Assembly: GCA_903908495.1 (NCBI GenBank)
Contig: CAIVSK010000221.1
Span: 1-34,592 of the forward strand
Direction of reading: 5' to 3'
DNA: 34,592 nt
Source of the DNA: Akkermansiaceae bacterium
GTDB taxonomy: Bacteria; Verrucomicrobiota; Verrucomicrobiia; Verrucomicrobiales; Akkermansiaceae
Part shown: piece after piece, positions 26,073 through 33,263 of the stretch
How the letters are laid out: every line of letters begins with the position of its first letter
Numbering within the stretch: position 1 is the stretch's first letter
Notes under the pieces: model-generated
The model's database searches: none
The model's input: the letters and a program-made list of their open reading frames with translations, nothing else
What the model was told of the DNA's origin: nothing
Translations under genes and position numbers: made by a program

Positions 26073-28033
26073 GGCTTTTTGGCTTTTTCGGCAGCGTCGA
26101 TGGCGATGAAGTTTTGGCGGAACTCCGGTTGCTCGGGAAATTTTCGCGCCAATAGAATCGTCCATTTCCGCGCCTGTTCAAAATCCCCGGCAGCAAATGC
26201 TTCCTTGGACAGGAAAATCATGGCGTCGGCCGATTGCTCGCCGAGTTCCTGATAGATATGGACGGTTTCTGCCCGCTTGCCTTCGGCCAGGGCGATGCGG
26301 GCCAGCAGTTCCTTGCCCTGCACGCTGGCGGCGAGAGCCGGGCTGGCCTGGGTGATTTGGCGGGCCTTGGCGGAGTTGCCGCGGTCGAGTTCCGCCAGCG
26401 CCAGCGTCCATGCGGCGCGGCTGGCGTGGGGAGAATCGCCGGCGGCGATTTTTTGCAAGCTGGCCAGGCCTTGGTCCACGGCTCCGGAGGTGAGCAGCAA
26501 CTCGCCAAACAGCAGTTCAGCAGCGCTGCTGCGCGTGGGTTGCGCGGCCAGCCAGCGACGCGCGGGCTCCTTGCCATCCCGCTGCAACAGCGAGCGGGCG
26601 TAACCGTAGGCAAACCACTCCGGCGCATCGGACTCCACCACCAATTTCTCCCCGTGGCCGACGATGAGCGCGGCCCCGGCCCAGCCGGAGGCAAACAAGA
26701 TGCCCACCGGCGCGCTGGGACTGGCGAGCCACTCCGCCATCTGTTTGTCGCTCCTGGCACCCGCCGTGCGCTTGGCCCAACCGGTAAACTCGACGACGAA
26801 AGGATGGGCATTGTCGGGCACCGCAGGCAGATCGTGGCCGGCCAGGGGCAAGCGCGGGTCCTGGCCGGCACGAGCTGCCAAATGTGTCAGCAAGCGCAGC
26901 GCGAGGCCGGGCCACAGAGCTTCGGCCGCAGAGGGGAATCCGGCTTCCAGTTGCTTGCGCGCGGCGACCGCGTCTTGCCCGCGCAGCGCCTCCAGCACCC
27001 GCAGCCACAGCACTTCCGGACGCGCGCTGCCGCCCCGAATCCTGCCCAGTTCGGCCTCCAGGGCACTCGTCCAAAACACGTCGTCCGGGGTGGTGGCCAA
27101 GGTGGCAATCAGCTCGCGCCAGCCTTGCTGTCGGCAGACCGGCAGCGCCTGGCTCAGGTGCACACCGGCCACCCGCGACCAGAACCAGCTTTTCAGCGCA
27201 TAGACCCCGAGGGAACTCTCCGCTGCGGCCTCGCGCCAAGTCTCAGCAGCCGCCGGAAGATTGCCTCCCCGCAGATAGAAATTCGCCAGTTGATCGCGGT
27301 GCAGCGGGTTCTTGCCGGCGCAAAGCACCGCCGCAACGTAGTCAAGCCGCGCCTCGTCGAGCCTCCCCGCAGCTTCCTCAATCTGTGCTCGAAACGACAG
27401 GATGTCCGCATTCCTAGGGTCAGCCTTGAGCCCCTCGTCAAGCGTGCGTATCGCCTTCCACGGCTCCTTGGCTTCCAGCAGTGCCAAACGGGCGAGGCGC
27501 TGCGCGTCTTCCGCCCCACTCAGCCGGGCACCCTGGAGCAACGCGCGCGCCTCATCCGGCAATTTCCGCACCAGCAAGCGGTCGGCCTCCAATAGCAGCC
27601 ACTGGCCGCCCTCGGAAGTCCCGGATTTCCAGCGCTCAACAAACTCCTGGTAACTCCTGTCATCGTGGCCTTGCATCGCCTCGCGCGCCAATTCCAAATC
27701 GGCCGCCTCACGCAACTTCCCATCCATCCAGGAGGCGGCATCAGTCCCGAGGGCCAGCCGCATCAGGCCGGTGTCGCGGGTGGCCAGCGCGCTCTTGAGT
27801 TCCCCCAAACGGATCTGACGCTCCATGGCGCTGCGAATCCCAAGGTCGGCCAGACCTGACAACGCAGCTCTGGCGGCCACAAAATCGGCGGTCGCCACGC
27901 CATTTTCGATGGCTGCGACGGCCAGGCCAGTCCGCTTTGCAACGACCGCTTTGCGCCACAGCCCGAGACATAGCGCCAGACCTGCAAGGGTGGCTAGAGA
28001 GCCGATGCATACCCTCTTGAAGGACCTTGGCAT
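26069..28033 (-). CDS. TPR-repeat protein heading the exosortase operon
   Basis: 654 aa with an N-terminal membrane anchor (about 9-27, CIGSLATLAGLALCLGLW) and a long alpha-helical periplasmic region built of TPR-like repeats. Clear examples are AIRTLDEGLKADPRNADILSF, LDEARLDYVAAVL and GNLPAAAETWREAA, with more towards the C-terminus (FAAGDFEQARKWTILLARKFPEQPEF). Large TPR proteins (PrsT-like) accompany many exosortase/exopolysaccharide loci and are thought to scaffold export. The stop overlaps the exosortase start (ATGA). The start is an ATG at 28033, 59 bases after the stop of the first PEP-CTERM gene. That gap holds a direct repeat (GGAAT-TTATTG and GGAATATTATTG on the minus strand) and no convincing promoter or Shine-Dalgarno sequence. 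Confidence 0.8.
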   Translation of the reverse strand: MPRSFKRVCIGSLATLAGLALCLGLWRKAVVAKRTGLAVAAIENGVATADFVAARAALSGLADLGIRSAMERQIRLGELKSALATRDTGLMRLALGTDAASWMDGKLREAADLELAREAMQGHDDRSYQEFVERWKSGTSEGGQWLLLEADRLLVRKLPDEARALLQGARLSGAEDAQRLARLALLEAKEPWKAIRTLDEGLKADPRNADILSFRAQIEEAAGRLDEARLDYVAAVLCAGKNPLHRDQLANFYLRGGNLPAAAETWREAAAESSLGVYALKSWFWSRVAGVHLSQALPVCRQQGWRELIATLATTPDDVFWTSALEAELGRIRGGSARPEVLWLRVLEALRGQDAVAARKQLEAGFPSAAEALWPGLALRLLTHLAARAGQDPRLPLAGHDLPAVPDNAHPFVVEFTGWAKRTAGARSDKQMAEWLASPSAPVGILFASGWAGAALIVGHGEKLVVESDAPEWFAYGYARSLLQRDGKEPARRWLAAQPTRSSAAELLFGELLLTSGAVDQGLASLQKIAAGDSPHASRAAWTLALAELDRGNSAKARQITQASPALAASVQGKELLARIALAEGKRAETVHIYQELGEQSADAMIFLSKEAFAAGDFEQARKWTILLARKFPEQPEFRQNFIAIDAAEKAKKP

Positions 28034-28092
28034 GCCACTTACTTAGCTTTGCTCCCCTGCGAGGTCCAATAATATTCCTGACAATAAATTCC

Positions 28093-28935
28093 TCAGGCCC
28101 GGCGGCGGCGGCGGCCGAACCCGCACAAAGCACCGCCCGCCATCAGGGCACCGAGTGCCAGCGACGGCTCGGGAGCGCCGAGGCCCAGCAAATGAGCGAC
28201 GTTGGCTTTGCCGATATCCACGGCGAAGAACACATCGTTGTAGTCGCGGTCCCCGCCGCCAATCTGGTCTTCGAAGCTGATGACAAGATAGGGCGAACCC
28301 GGGGTCGCCATGGCGATTGCGTGGACGAGGCCGTCCTTGTTGAGACTCTGATTGGTGGAAACGAAATTAGTGCCGCCGGTGGCACCGTAGGCCACGAGGA
28401 AGAAGTCGAGAGCGGTGCCAGCCTTGAGTTTACCCAGATCCACGAAGTCGCCGGGCAGTAAGGGATCCGTGGCCGTGCGGAGTGCTTTGCCGCTACCCCC
28501 AAGCGCCAAGGGATCTGAGGCGTTGGGAAAGATCAAGGCGGCACCGGGACTGGCCGGGCCCAGATCCGTGGTCGAAATGCCGAGGGAGTTCTCGTAGCCA
28601 GCACTCTCACCGAGGAAATACGCCCGCCCGATGGCATCAGCGCTGAGCACCAGCTTGGACGGGTCCAGCGAGACAATGGTCGAATTCTGCGCCGAATGAG
28701 CTATGAATGCGGGCAACAGCTTGCTCTCTGCCGTCACCATCCCCGGCAGCACGTTGGCTTGAAAGGCTGCGGCCGCAGCATCCGATCCGGCAATCTGCAC
28801 GGGAGCAACAATGCTCAGGTTGTACGGACGGGCAGCGGATTGGACCGGGCTCACTTGACTCGCGTCTTGGGCCGGGGCGAGACTGGCAACGGCCAACCAG
28901 GAAAATGACAGAACGACGTGCTTTTTAAGAATCAT
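28093..28935 (-). CDS. PEP-CTERM secreted protein with DUF4114-like domain (paralogue 1)
   Basis: 280 aa. A signal peptide (1-22, ending APA) precedes a secreted region of unknown fold. The C-terminal half carries a DUF4114-like domain: FFLVAYGATGG, STNQSLNKDG and then the hallmark YLVISFED (216-223) with GGGDRDYNDV (226-235), an acidic pattern that may bind calcium. The protein ends in a PEP-CTERM sorting signal: Pro-Glu-Pro at 255-257, a hydrophobic helix (258-273) and five arginines (275-279). It should therefore be exported by Sec and processed by the exosortase encoded 2 kb downstream. It is about as similar to paralogue 2 as a recent duplicate. Function in adhesion or matrix is a guess. 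Confidence 0.88.
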   Translation of the reverse strand: MILKKHVVLSFSWLAVASLAPAQDASQVSPVQSAARPYNLSIVAPVQIAGSDAAAAAFQANVLPGMVTAESKLLPAFIAHSAQNSTIVSLDPSKLVLSADAIGRAYFLGESAGYENSLGISTTDLGPASPGAALIFPNASDPLALGGSGKALRTATDPLLPGDFVDLGKLKAGTALDFFLVAYGATGGTNFVSTNQSLNKDGLVHAIAMATPGSPYLVISFEDQIGGGDRDYNDVFFAVDIGKANVAHLLGLGAPEPSLALGALMAGGALCGFGRRRRRA

Positions 28936-28945
28936 GGGCGCGCCT

Positions 28946-29014
28946 GTTTTAGCGCTGGATCGGACGCTGTCAAAATAAGAACGATGGATGGGTATTGGAC
29001 CAAGGGCCTACGTA
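28946..29014 (-). promoter_or_regulatory. Promoter module of PEP-CTERM gene 1
   Basis: On the minus strand: TACGTA (29014-29009), then TTGACA (28973-28968), a 16-base spacer, TAAAAC (28951-28946) and ten bases to the ATG at 28935. TTGACA is the perfect -35 consensus. No Shine-Dalgarno sequence fits in the remaining ten bases, so the mRNA would be nearly leaderless. Confidence 0.6.
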
Positions 29015-29128
29015 AGATTCGCGGGGCGGGCTGCACGACTGACCTCGAAATCACGCCAGAGGCGGTCTGCAACGCATGGGACCAAAAATCTTTGTTAGCG
29101 ATGCAACCCCCAATGTCCGGCACCTGGC

Positions 29129-29968
29129 TCAGGCCCGGCGGCGGCGGCCGAACCCACACAGGGCTCCGCCCGCCATCAGGGCCCCGAGTGCCAGCGACGG
29201 TTCGGGAGCGCCCAGACCCATCAGATGAGCGACGTTGGCTTTGCCGATATCCACGGCGAAGAACACATCATTGTAGTCGCGGTCTCCGCCGCCAATCGTG
29301 TCTTCAAAGCTGATGACAAGGTAGGGCGAACCCGGGGTCGCCATGGCGACCGCGTGGATGAGGCCGTCCTTGTTGAGACTCAGATTGGTGGAAACGAAAT
29401 TGGTGCCGCCGGTGGCACCGAAGGCGATGAGGAAAAAGTCCAGCGCGGTGCCAGCTTTAAGAGCGCCCAAATCCACGAAGTCGCCGGGCAACAAAGGATC
29501 GGTGGGAGTGCGGATTGCTTTGCCGCTACCCCCGAGTGCCAGGGGATTTGAGGCGTTGGGAAAGATCAAGGTGGCTCCCGCACTGGCGGGGCCCAGATCC
29601 GTGGTCGAGATGCCAAGAGTGTTCTGGTAGGCCGCCCCCTCACCGAGGAAATACGCCCGCCCGATGGTATCGACGCTAAGCACCAGCTTGGACGGGTCTA
29701 GCGAGAAGGTGGCCAGATTCTGCGGCGTATGCGATTTATACTCGGGCAGCAACTTGGTCTCCGCCGCCAGCATTCCCGGCAGCACGTTGGCTTGGAAGGC
29801 TGCTGCAGCAGCGTCCGATCCCGCAATTTGAACCAGTCCGTCAATGCTCAGGTTGTACGGACGGGCAGCGGATTGGACCGGGCTCACTTGACTCGCGTCT
29901 TGGGCCGGGGCGAGACTCGCAACGGCCAACAAGGAAAATGACAGAACGACGTGCTTTTTAAGAATCAT
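29129..29968 (-). CDS. PEP-CTERM secreted protein with DUF4114-like domain (paralogue 2)
   Basis: 279 aa from the ATG at 29968; the extension to 30028 runs through the promoter and is rejected. Same design as paralogue 1: signal peptide MILKKHVVLSFSLLAVASLAP, DUF4114-like C-terminal half with ISFEDTIGGGDRDYNDVFF, and a PEP-CTERM tail starting APEPS at 254, with a hydrophobic helix and four arginines. Differences from paralogue 1 are concentrated in the middle (about 40-120), for example SIDGLVQIAG and LPEYKSHTPQNLATF; the CTERM and DUF4114 parts are almost unchanged. It is a likely substrate of the exosortase at 25269. Confidence 0.88.
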   Translation of the reverse strand: MILKKHVVLSFSLLAVASLAPAQDASQVSPVQSAARPYNLSIDGLVQIAGSDAAAAAFQANVLPGMLAAETKLLPEYKSHTPQNLATFSLDPSKLVLSVDTIGRAYFLGEGAAYQNTLGISTTDLGPASAGATLIFPNASNPLALGGSGKAIRTPTDPLLPGDFVDLGALKAGTALDFFLIAFGATGGTNFVSTNLSLNKDGLIHAVAMATPGSPYLVISFEDTIGGGDRDYNDVFFAVDIGKANVAHLMGLGAPEPSLALGALMAGGALCGFGRRRRA

Positions 29969-29978
29969 GGGCTGGTGT

Positions 29979-30047
29979 ATTTTAGCGCTGGTTCGGACGC
30001 TGTCAAAATAAGAACGACGGGCAGGCATTGGACCAAGGGCCTACGTA
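29979..30047 (-). promoter_or_regulatory. Promoter module of PEP-CTERM gene 2
   Basis: On the minus strand: TACGTA (30047-30042), TTGACA (30006-30001), 16-base spacer, TAAAAT (29984-29979; 5 of 6 matches), ten bases to the ATG. Spacing equals that of gene 1 exactly, including 35 bases between TACGTA and TTGACA. Confidence 0.65.
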
Positions 30048-30162
30048 AGATTCGCGGGGCGGGCTGCACGGCTGACCTCGAAATTTCGCCAGAGGGGGGC
30101 TGCAACGCATGGGACCCAAAAAACTTTGTTAGCGATGCAACCCCCAATGTCCGGCACCTGGC

Positions 30163-31254
30163 TCAGGCCCGGCGGCGGCGGCCGAACCCACACAGGGCAC
30201 CGCCCGCCATCAGGGCACCGAGCGCCAGCGACGGTTCGGGAGCACCCAGACCGATCAGATGAGCGACATTGGTGTTGCCGAGAGCCAATGCAAAGTACAC
30301 ATCGTTGTAGTCATGATCACCGCCGCCTACCATGTCTTCGAAGCTGATAATCAGATAAGGCGATCCCGGCGTCGACATGGCGACAGCGTGAACGATGCCG
30401 TCCTTGTTGAGACTCTGGTTGGTGGAAACAAAATCGCTGCCGCCAACGGCACCATTGGCGATGAGGAAAAAGTCAAGGGCGGTACCGGCTTTGAGGGTTC
30501 CCAGATCGACGAAGTCACCGGCGAGCAAGGGTTCGCCAGCGGAGCGGAGAGCCGTGCCACCGCCGCCGAAACCCACCGAGCTGGAGGCATTGGGAAAAAT
30601 CAAGGCAGCACCCGGACTCGTCGGGCCGGCGTTGGTGGTGGAAATGCCCAGGGTGTTCTGATAGCCGGCTCCCTCACCGAGGAAATACACCCGCGCGCTG
30701 CTATCAGCACTGAGCACCAGCTTGGACGGGTCAAACGAGATAGACGACAGATACTGCGGCGATTCAGACCTGTACTCCGGCAGCAGCTTCTGCTCCATCG
30801 CGATCATCCCGGGCAGCACGCTGGCTTGGAACGCCTTGGCCGCAGCATCCGATCCGGCAAGCTGCACCGGCGCGTCGATGCTCAATTTGTACGGGCGGGC
30901 TGCAGATTGGATAGGGCTCGCTTGCGAGGCCGACTCGTTGTTTGAGTTATCGCTCTTCGCGGCGCTGGCATCCTGGCCTTGGGACGAGGCGTTGTCGCTT
31001 TTCGCGGCGCTGGCATCCTGGCCTTGGGACGAGGCATTGTCGCTTTTCGCGGCGCTGGCATCCTGGCCTTGGGACGAGGCATTGTCGCTTTTCGCGGCGC
31101 TGGCGTCCTGGCCCTGGGACGAGGCATTGTCGCTCTTCGCGGCGCTGGCCTCCTGGCCCTGGGACGAGGCTTGGCTGTCTTCCCCTGCGGCTGGCGCGAT
31201 GCTTGCAAAGCCCAACCATGCTAACGATAGTATGAAGTGTTTTTTGGTAGTCAT
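30163..31254 (-). CDS. PEP-CTERM secreted protein with DUF4114-like domain and 15-residue repeats (paralogue 3)
   Basis: 363 aa. Signal peptide (MTTKKHFILSLAWLGFASIAPAA), then a low-complexity stalk of five 15-residue repeats (SSQGQ-DASAA-KSDNA type, about 28-103) absent from the other two paralogues. The shared region follows: QSAARPYKLSIDAPVQLAGSD, STTNAGPTSPGAALIFPNAS and the DUF4114-like ISFEDMVGGGDHDYNDVYF. The C-terminal PEP-CTERM signal starts APEPS at 338 and ends in four arginines. It is the most diverged of the three and nearest the operon start. The stalk is hydrophilic and may space the domain from the surface. It is a likely exosortase substrate. Confidence 0.88.
   Translation of the reverse strand: MTTKKHFILSLAWLGFASIAPAAGEDSQASSQGQEASAAKSDNASSQGQDASAAKSDNASSQGQDASAAKSDNASSQGQDASAAKSDNASSQGQDASAAKSDNSNNESASQASPIQSAARPYKLSIDAPVQLAGSDAAAKAFQASVLPGMIAMEQKLLPEYRSESPQYLSSISFDPSKLVLSADSSARVYFLGEGAGYQNTLGISTTNAGPTSPGAALIFPNASSSVGFGGGGTALRSAGEPLLAGDFVDLGTLKAGTALDFFLIANGAVGGSDFVSTNQSLNKDGIVHAVAMSTPGSPYLIISFEDMVGGGDHDYNDVYFALALGNTNVAHLIGLGAPEPSLALGALMAGGALCGFGRRRRA
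30947..31171 (-). repeat. Five 45-bp tandem repeats inside PEP-CTERM gene 3
   Basis: Units at 30947, 30992, 31037, 31082 and 31127, each 45 bases and nearly identical (TTGTCGCT-TTTCGCGGCGCTGG type on the plus strand). The period is a multiple of three, so copy number can change without breaking the frame; each unit encodes 15 residues rich in S, Q, A and D. Confidence 0.9.
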
Positions 31255-31264
31255 GTGCGGCGGG

Positions 31265-31333
31265 AAATTATCACCGCAGCGGATGCTGTCAAAACGAGAA
31301 CGCCGAATGAGTATTGGACCTAGGGCCTACGTC
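31265..31333 (-). promoter_or_regulatory. Promoter module of PEP-CTERM gene 3
   Basis: On the minus strand: TACGTA-like site reading GACGTA (31333-31328), TTGACA (31292-31287), 16-base spacer, AAATTA on the plus strand, that is TAATTT (31270-31265, weak), ten bases to the ATG. The first site overlaps the stop codon of the kinase gene at 31327. The conserved block ATTGGACC(A/T)AGGGCCTACGT (plus strand) is shared with the other two modules. Confidence 0.5.
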
Positions 31334-31932
31334 GCCAGACACGCCGCGAACAACTCGGCCTGCACCTGTGGCGGCAACGGGGAGTTCACACAGTGGGTCG
31401 CCCACTGCCGCTGGGGCTCCACGAAACGCTGGTGCATCGGCTGCACATGCGTGGTGAATTGCCGCAGCACCGAGTCTTCGCTGCGGCCACGTGTCAGCAC
31501 ATCCCGCGCCACGCGACGCCGCAGGCGCTCGGCCTCCGGACAATCGACAAAGACACTCAGCGCGAGCTTGTCCCGCAGCCAAGCATGATGCAGCAACCAC
31601 AATCCATCTAACACAACGAAGCGGGCCCGCTCCAACCGGCGCGTTGCCACCCGGCGCGTGTGGCTTGCAAAATCGTACTGCGGCAACCGCACCGGATCGC
31701 CGCGCTCAAGGCACTCCAGCACCTCGCGCAGAGCCTCCCAATCGATCGCAGCGGGATCGTCGAAATTCACCTCGCCGCGCGCCGCTTCCGGCAAATGCCC
31801 GAGATCGTGGTAAAAATCGTCCAAACTCAGGTGGCTCGCCGCAGTGCCGAACTCGGCCATCAGAGCGGCCCCCAGCCAACTCTTGCCTGAGCCGCTGCCC
31901 CCGGTCACGGCGATGAATCGGCATTGGCTCAT
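31327..31932 (-). CDS. Uridine-kinase-like P-loop kinase
   Basis: 201 aa from the ATG at 31932 (MSQCRFIAVTGG). The Walker A motif GGSGSGKS is at 11-18, followed by SLDDFYHDLG (36-45) and NFDDPAAIDW (56-65), the phosphate-acceptor and nucleoside-binding words of the uridine/cytidine kinase and phosphoribulokinase family, then VVLDGLWLL (107-114) and a lid-like RRVARDVLTRGRS. It should phosphorylate a nucleoside or a similar small substrate; uridine is the family default but is not proved. The protein is short and lacks a UPRT domain. The longer frame to 32334 runs through the divergent promoter region and is rejected. It is not functionally tied to the exosortase genes beside it. Confidence 0.82.
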   Translation of the reverse strand: MSQCRFIAVTGGSGSGKSWLGAALMAEFGTAASHLSLDDFYHDLGHLPEAARGEVNFDDPAAIDWEALREVLECLERGDPVRLPQYDFASHTRRVATRRLERARFVVLDGLWLLHHAWLRDKLALSVFVDCPEAERLRRRVARDVLTRGRSEDSVLRQFTTHVQPMHQRFVEPQRQWATHCVNSPLPPQVQAELFAACLAT

Positions 31933-32357
31933 GGGTGTAGGGGGCGAGGGGTGGGGATGCATCACCGATGGGGCGGTTGGGGTTGCGGCAAGGTGGGACT
32001 CGAGATCGCGGCGGCCGAATTTGGCACGGCAAACGCCGGTTCCGAGGCTATAGTTGCAGGGGGAGGCCCGACACGCAACGTGATGTCGAAAAAAACGCAC
32101 CCTGCCGGAAAAAATCCCCTTGCAACCATGCGCACCAAGACCATCCTCTGCGGGCGTTCGATAGACCCTCCCAATTCGCCAAACTCCCGCCTCCACCCTG
32201 TGGCGGGTTTTCGGGACCGGCGTCGACCCACCGAAGCAAATATCTCGAACCCGCTTTTCAATGGTGCCGGGCGCGACGCGGATGTCGCGTTCAGCCGGGC
32301 GTTGCAAATGCGGATTTGACCCGCATACGCGCATTTCTATTTTAGGACCACACGCCC
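31933..32357. other. 425-base divergent intergenic region
   Basis: No convincing gene. Open frames here are GC-driven and lack family features. Near the right end ATGCGG-ATTTGAC-CCGCAT (32308-32326) is a 6-bp hairpin overlapping the -35 of the deacetylase promoter. No clear promoter for the kinase was found on the minus strand. Confidence 0.5.
32316..32343 (+). promoter_or_regulatory. Candidate promoter of the polysaccharide deacetylase gene
   Basis: TTGACC (32316-32321), 16-base spacer, TATTTT (32338-32343), 14 bases to the ATG. The -35 matches 5 of 6 consensus bases. The 16-base spacing is the same as in the PEP-CTERM modules. A 6-bp hairpin (32308-32326) overlaps the -35 and could be an operator. 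Confidence 0.45.
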
Positions 32358-33101
32358 ATGATGACCCTCTGCCTGCACCATGTTTCCACCTCCACCCGAG
32401 GCGGGGCCAAGTATCGCCAGTTTCTCATCACGCCCAAAGGCTTGACGCGGGTGATCCGCTCGGCACGCGCGCTGGGCATGGAGTTCATCAGCATGGCCGA
32501 GGTCCTGAAAGACCCGCAAGCGTTCTGGCAGACGAACCATGCCAACAAAATCGTCATGACCTATGACGACGGCTATGAGAATTTTTTCACCGACGCCCTG
32601 CCGGTACTGGAACGGGAAGCCTGCCCCGCCACCGTCTTCGTGGTGGCCGGCAAGTTCGCCGGCCACAACGACTGGGATCCGGACATGCCTCATTCCCCGC
32701 TCATGTCGCTGGAACAAATGCAGCAGGCGACCCGCTCCGGACTCATCACCATCGGCAGCCACGGTCTGCTCCACCGCCGGCTGCAGACCCTCACCCCGGA
32801 CGAGTTGGACAAGGAGATCGACCAGAGCCACCAGATCCTGGCCGCCAGCCTGGGCAGCGGTTACCTACCGGTGCTGGCCTACCCTTATGGCAATTACTCG
32901 CAGGCCGTGGTCGAGCGCGCCAAGAACTCGCCTTTCAAGTATTCCTTCACGATCAAGCGCGGTCACTGGCTGGCTTCCAGCCTGCCCCACGAGGTGCCGC
33001 GCTTTTGCGTTGGCATCAAGGACAATTATCCGCTGGTGTTCTTTGCCAAGTGCTTGCGCAACCGCCTCCTCTCCGCGCTCGGCCTCGGCCCGACCGGCTG
33101 A
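32358..33101 (+). CDS. Polysaccharide deacetylase (NodB homology domain)
   Basis: 247 aa carbohydrate esterase family 4-type protein that would remove N- or O-acetyl groups from a polysaccharide. The metal site is visible: MTYDDGYENFF with Asp70 and Asp71 (catalytic base and metal ligand), and SHGLLH with His135 and His139 (metal ligands). YPYGNYS (about 176-182) is the RxPYG-type motif 3. There is no signal peptide, so it is either cytoplasmic or exported by another route. Start: ATG at 32358, with a second Met directly after it. It is followed 162 bases later by a glycosyltransferase on the same strand. Deacetylases of this family are common beside exosortases, where they modify the exopolysaccharide; that link is inferred from position. 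Confidence 0.88.
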   Translation: MMTLCLHHVSTSTRGGAKYRQFLITPKGLTRVIRSARALGMEFISMAEVLKDPQAFWQTNHANKIVMTYDDGYENFFTDALPVLEREACPATVFVVAGKFAGHNDWDPDMPHSPLMSLEQMQQATRSGLITIGSHGLLHRRLQTLTPDELDKEIDQSHQILAASLGSGYLPVLAYPYGNYSQAVVERAKNSPFKYSFTIKRGHWLASSLPHEVPRFCVGIKDNYPLVFFAKCLRNRLLSALGLGPTG

Positions 33102-33263
33102 CGCGCACCCACGGCGGCATCGGGGTGGCGGCCGGATTCAGCCAGCGCAGGCAGAATATTGCTTGCCCAACCTGCGGGCAAAAAACTATGCTCTCCCCGT
33201 TAACCTGCCCTGCACGGTTCTATCGGATCACTGAAAAACTCCACGCCCACCCCGCGATTGTCC

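Larger units (their letters stand above)
28093..30162 (-). repeat. Tandem duplication of about 1.035 kb (genes plus promoters)
   Basis: The stop codons of the three PEP-CTERM genes lie at 28093, 29129 and 30163, so units 1 and 2 are 1036 and 1034 bases. The spacers 29000-29128 and 30032-30162 are nearly identical outside the genes, so the unit copied was gene plus promoter. The third gene is a more diverged member. Confidence 0.8.

Noticed and set aside
26234..27595. 453-codon plus-strand frame opposite the TPR gene
   Set aside because: No family features; the TPR protein reads through on the other strand and its stop overlaps the exosortase start.
28932..29159. Small frames (61-76 codons) upstream of PEP-CTERM genes 1 and 2, ending in ATGA overlaps with them
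   Set aside because: Between the two copies most base changes alter the amino acid, and the third copy has a stop in the frame, so the DNA is conserved as promoter, not protein.
30947..31171. Tandem repeats as a CRISPR array
   Set aside because: The 45-base units are contiguous with no spacers and lie in frame within a secreted protein gene.
31924..32319. 131-codon plus-strand frame in the divergent intergenic region
   Set aside because: Low-complexity glycine/arginine-rich start, no family, and it would overlap the kinase start and the deacetylase promoter.
33162..33190. TTGCCC...GGGCAA hairpin between deacetylase and glycosyltransferase
   Set aside because: It is followed by A residues, not T residues, on the coding strand, so it does not look like a terminator.
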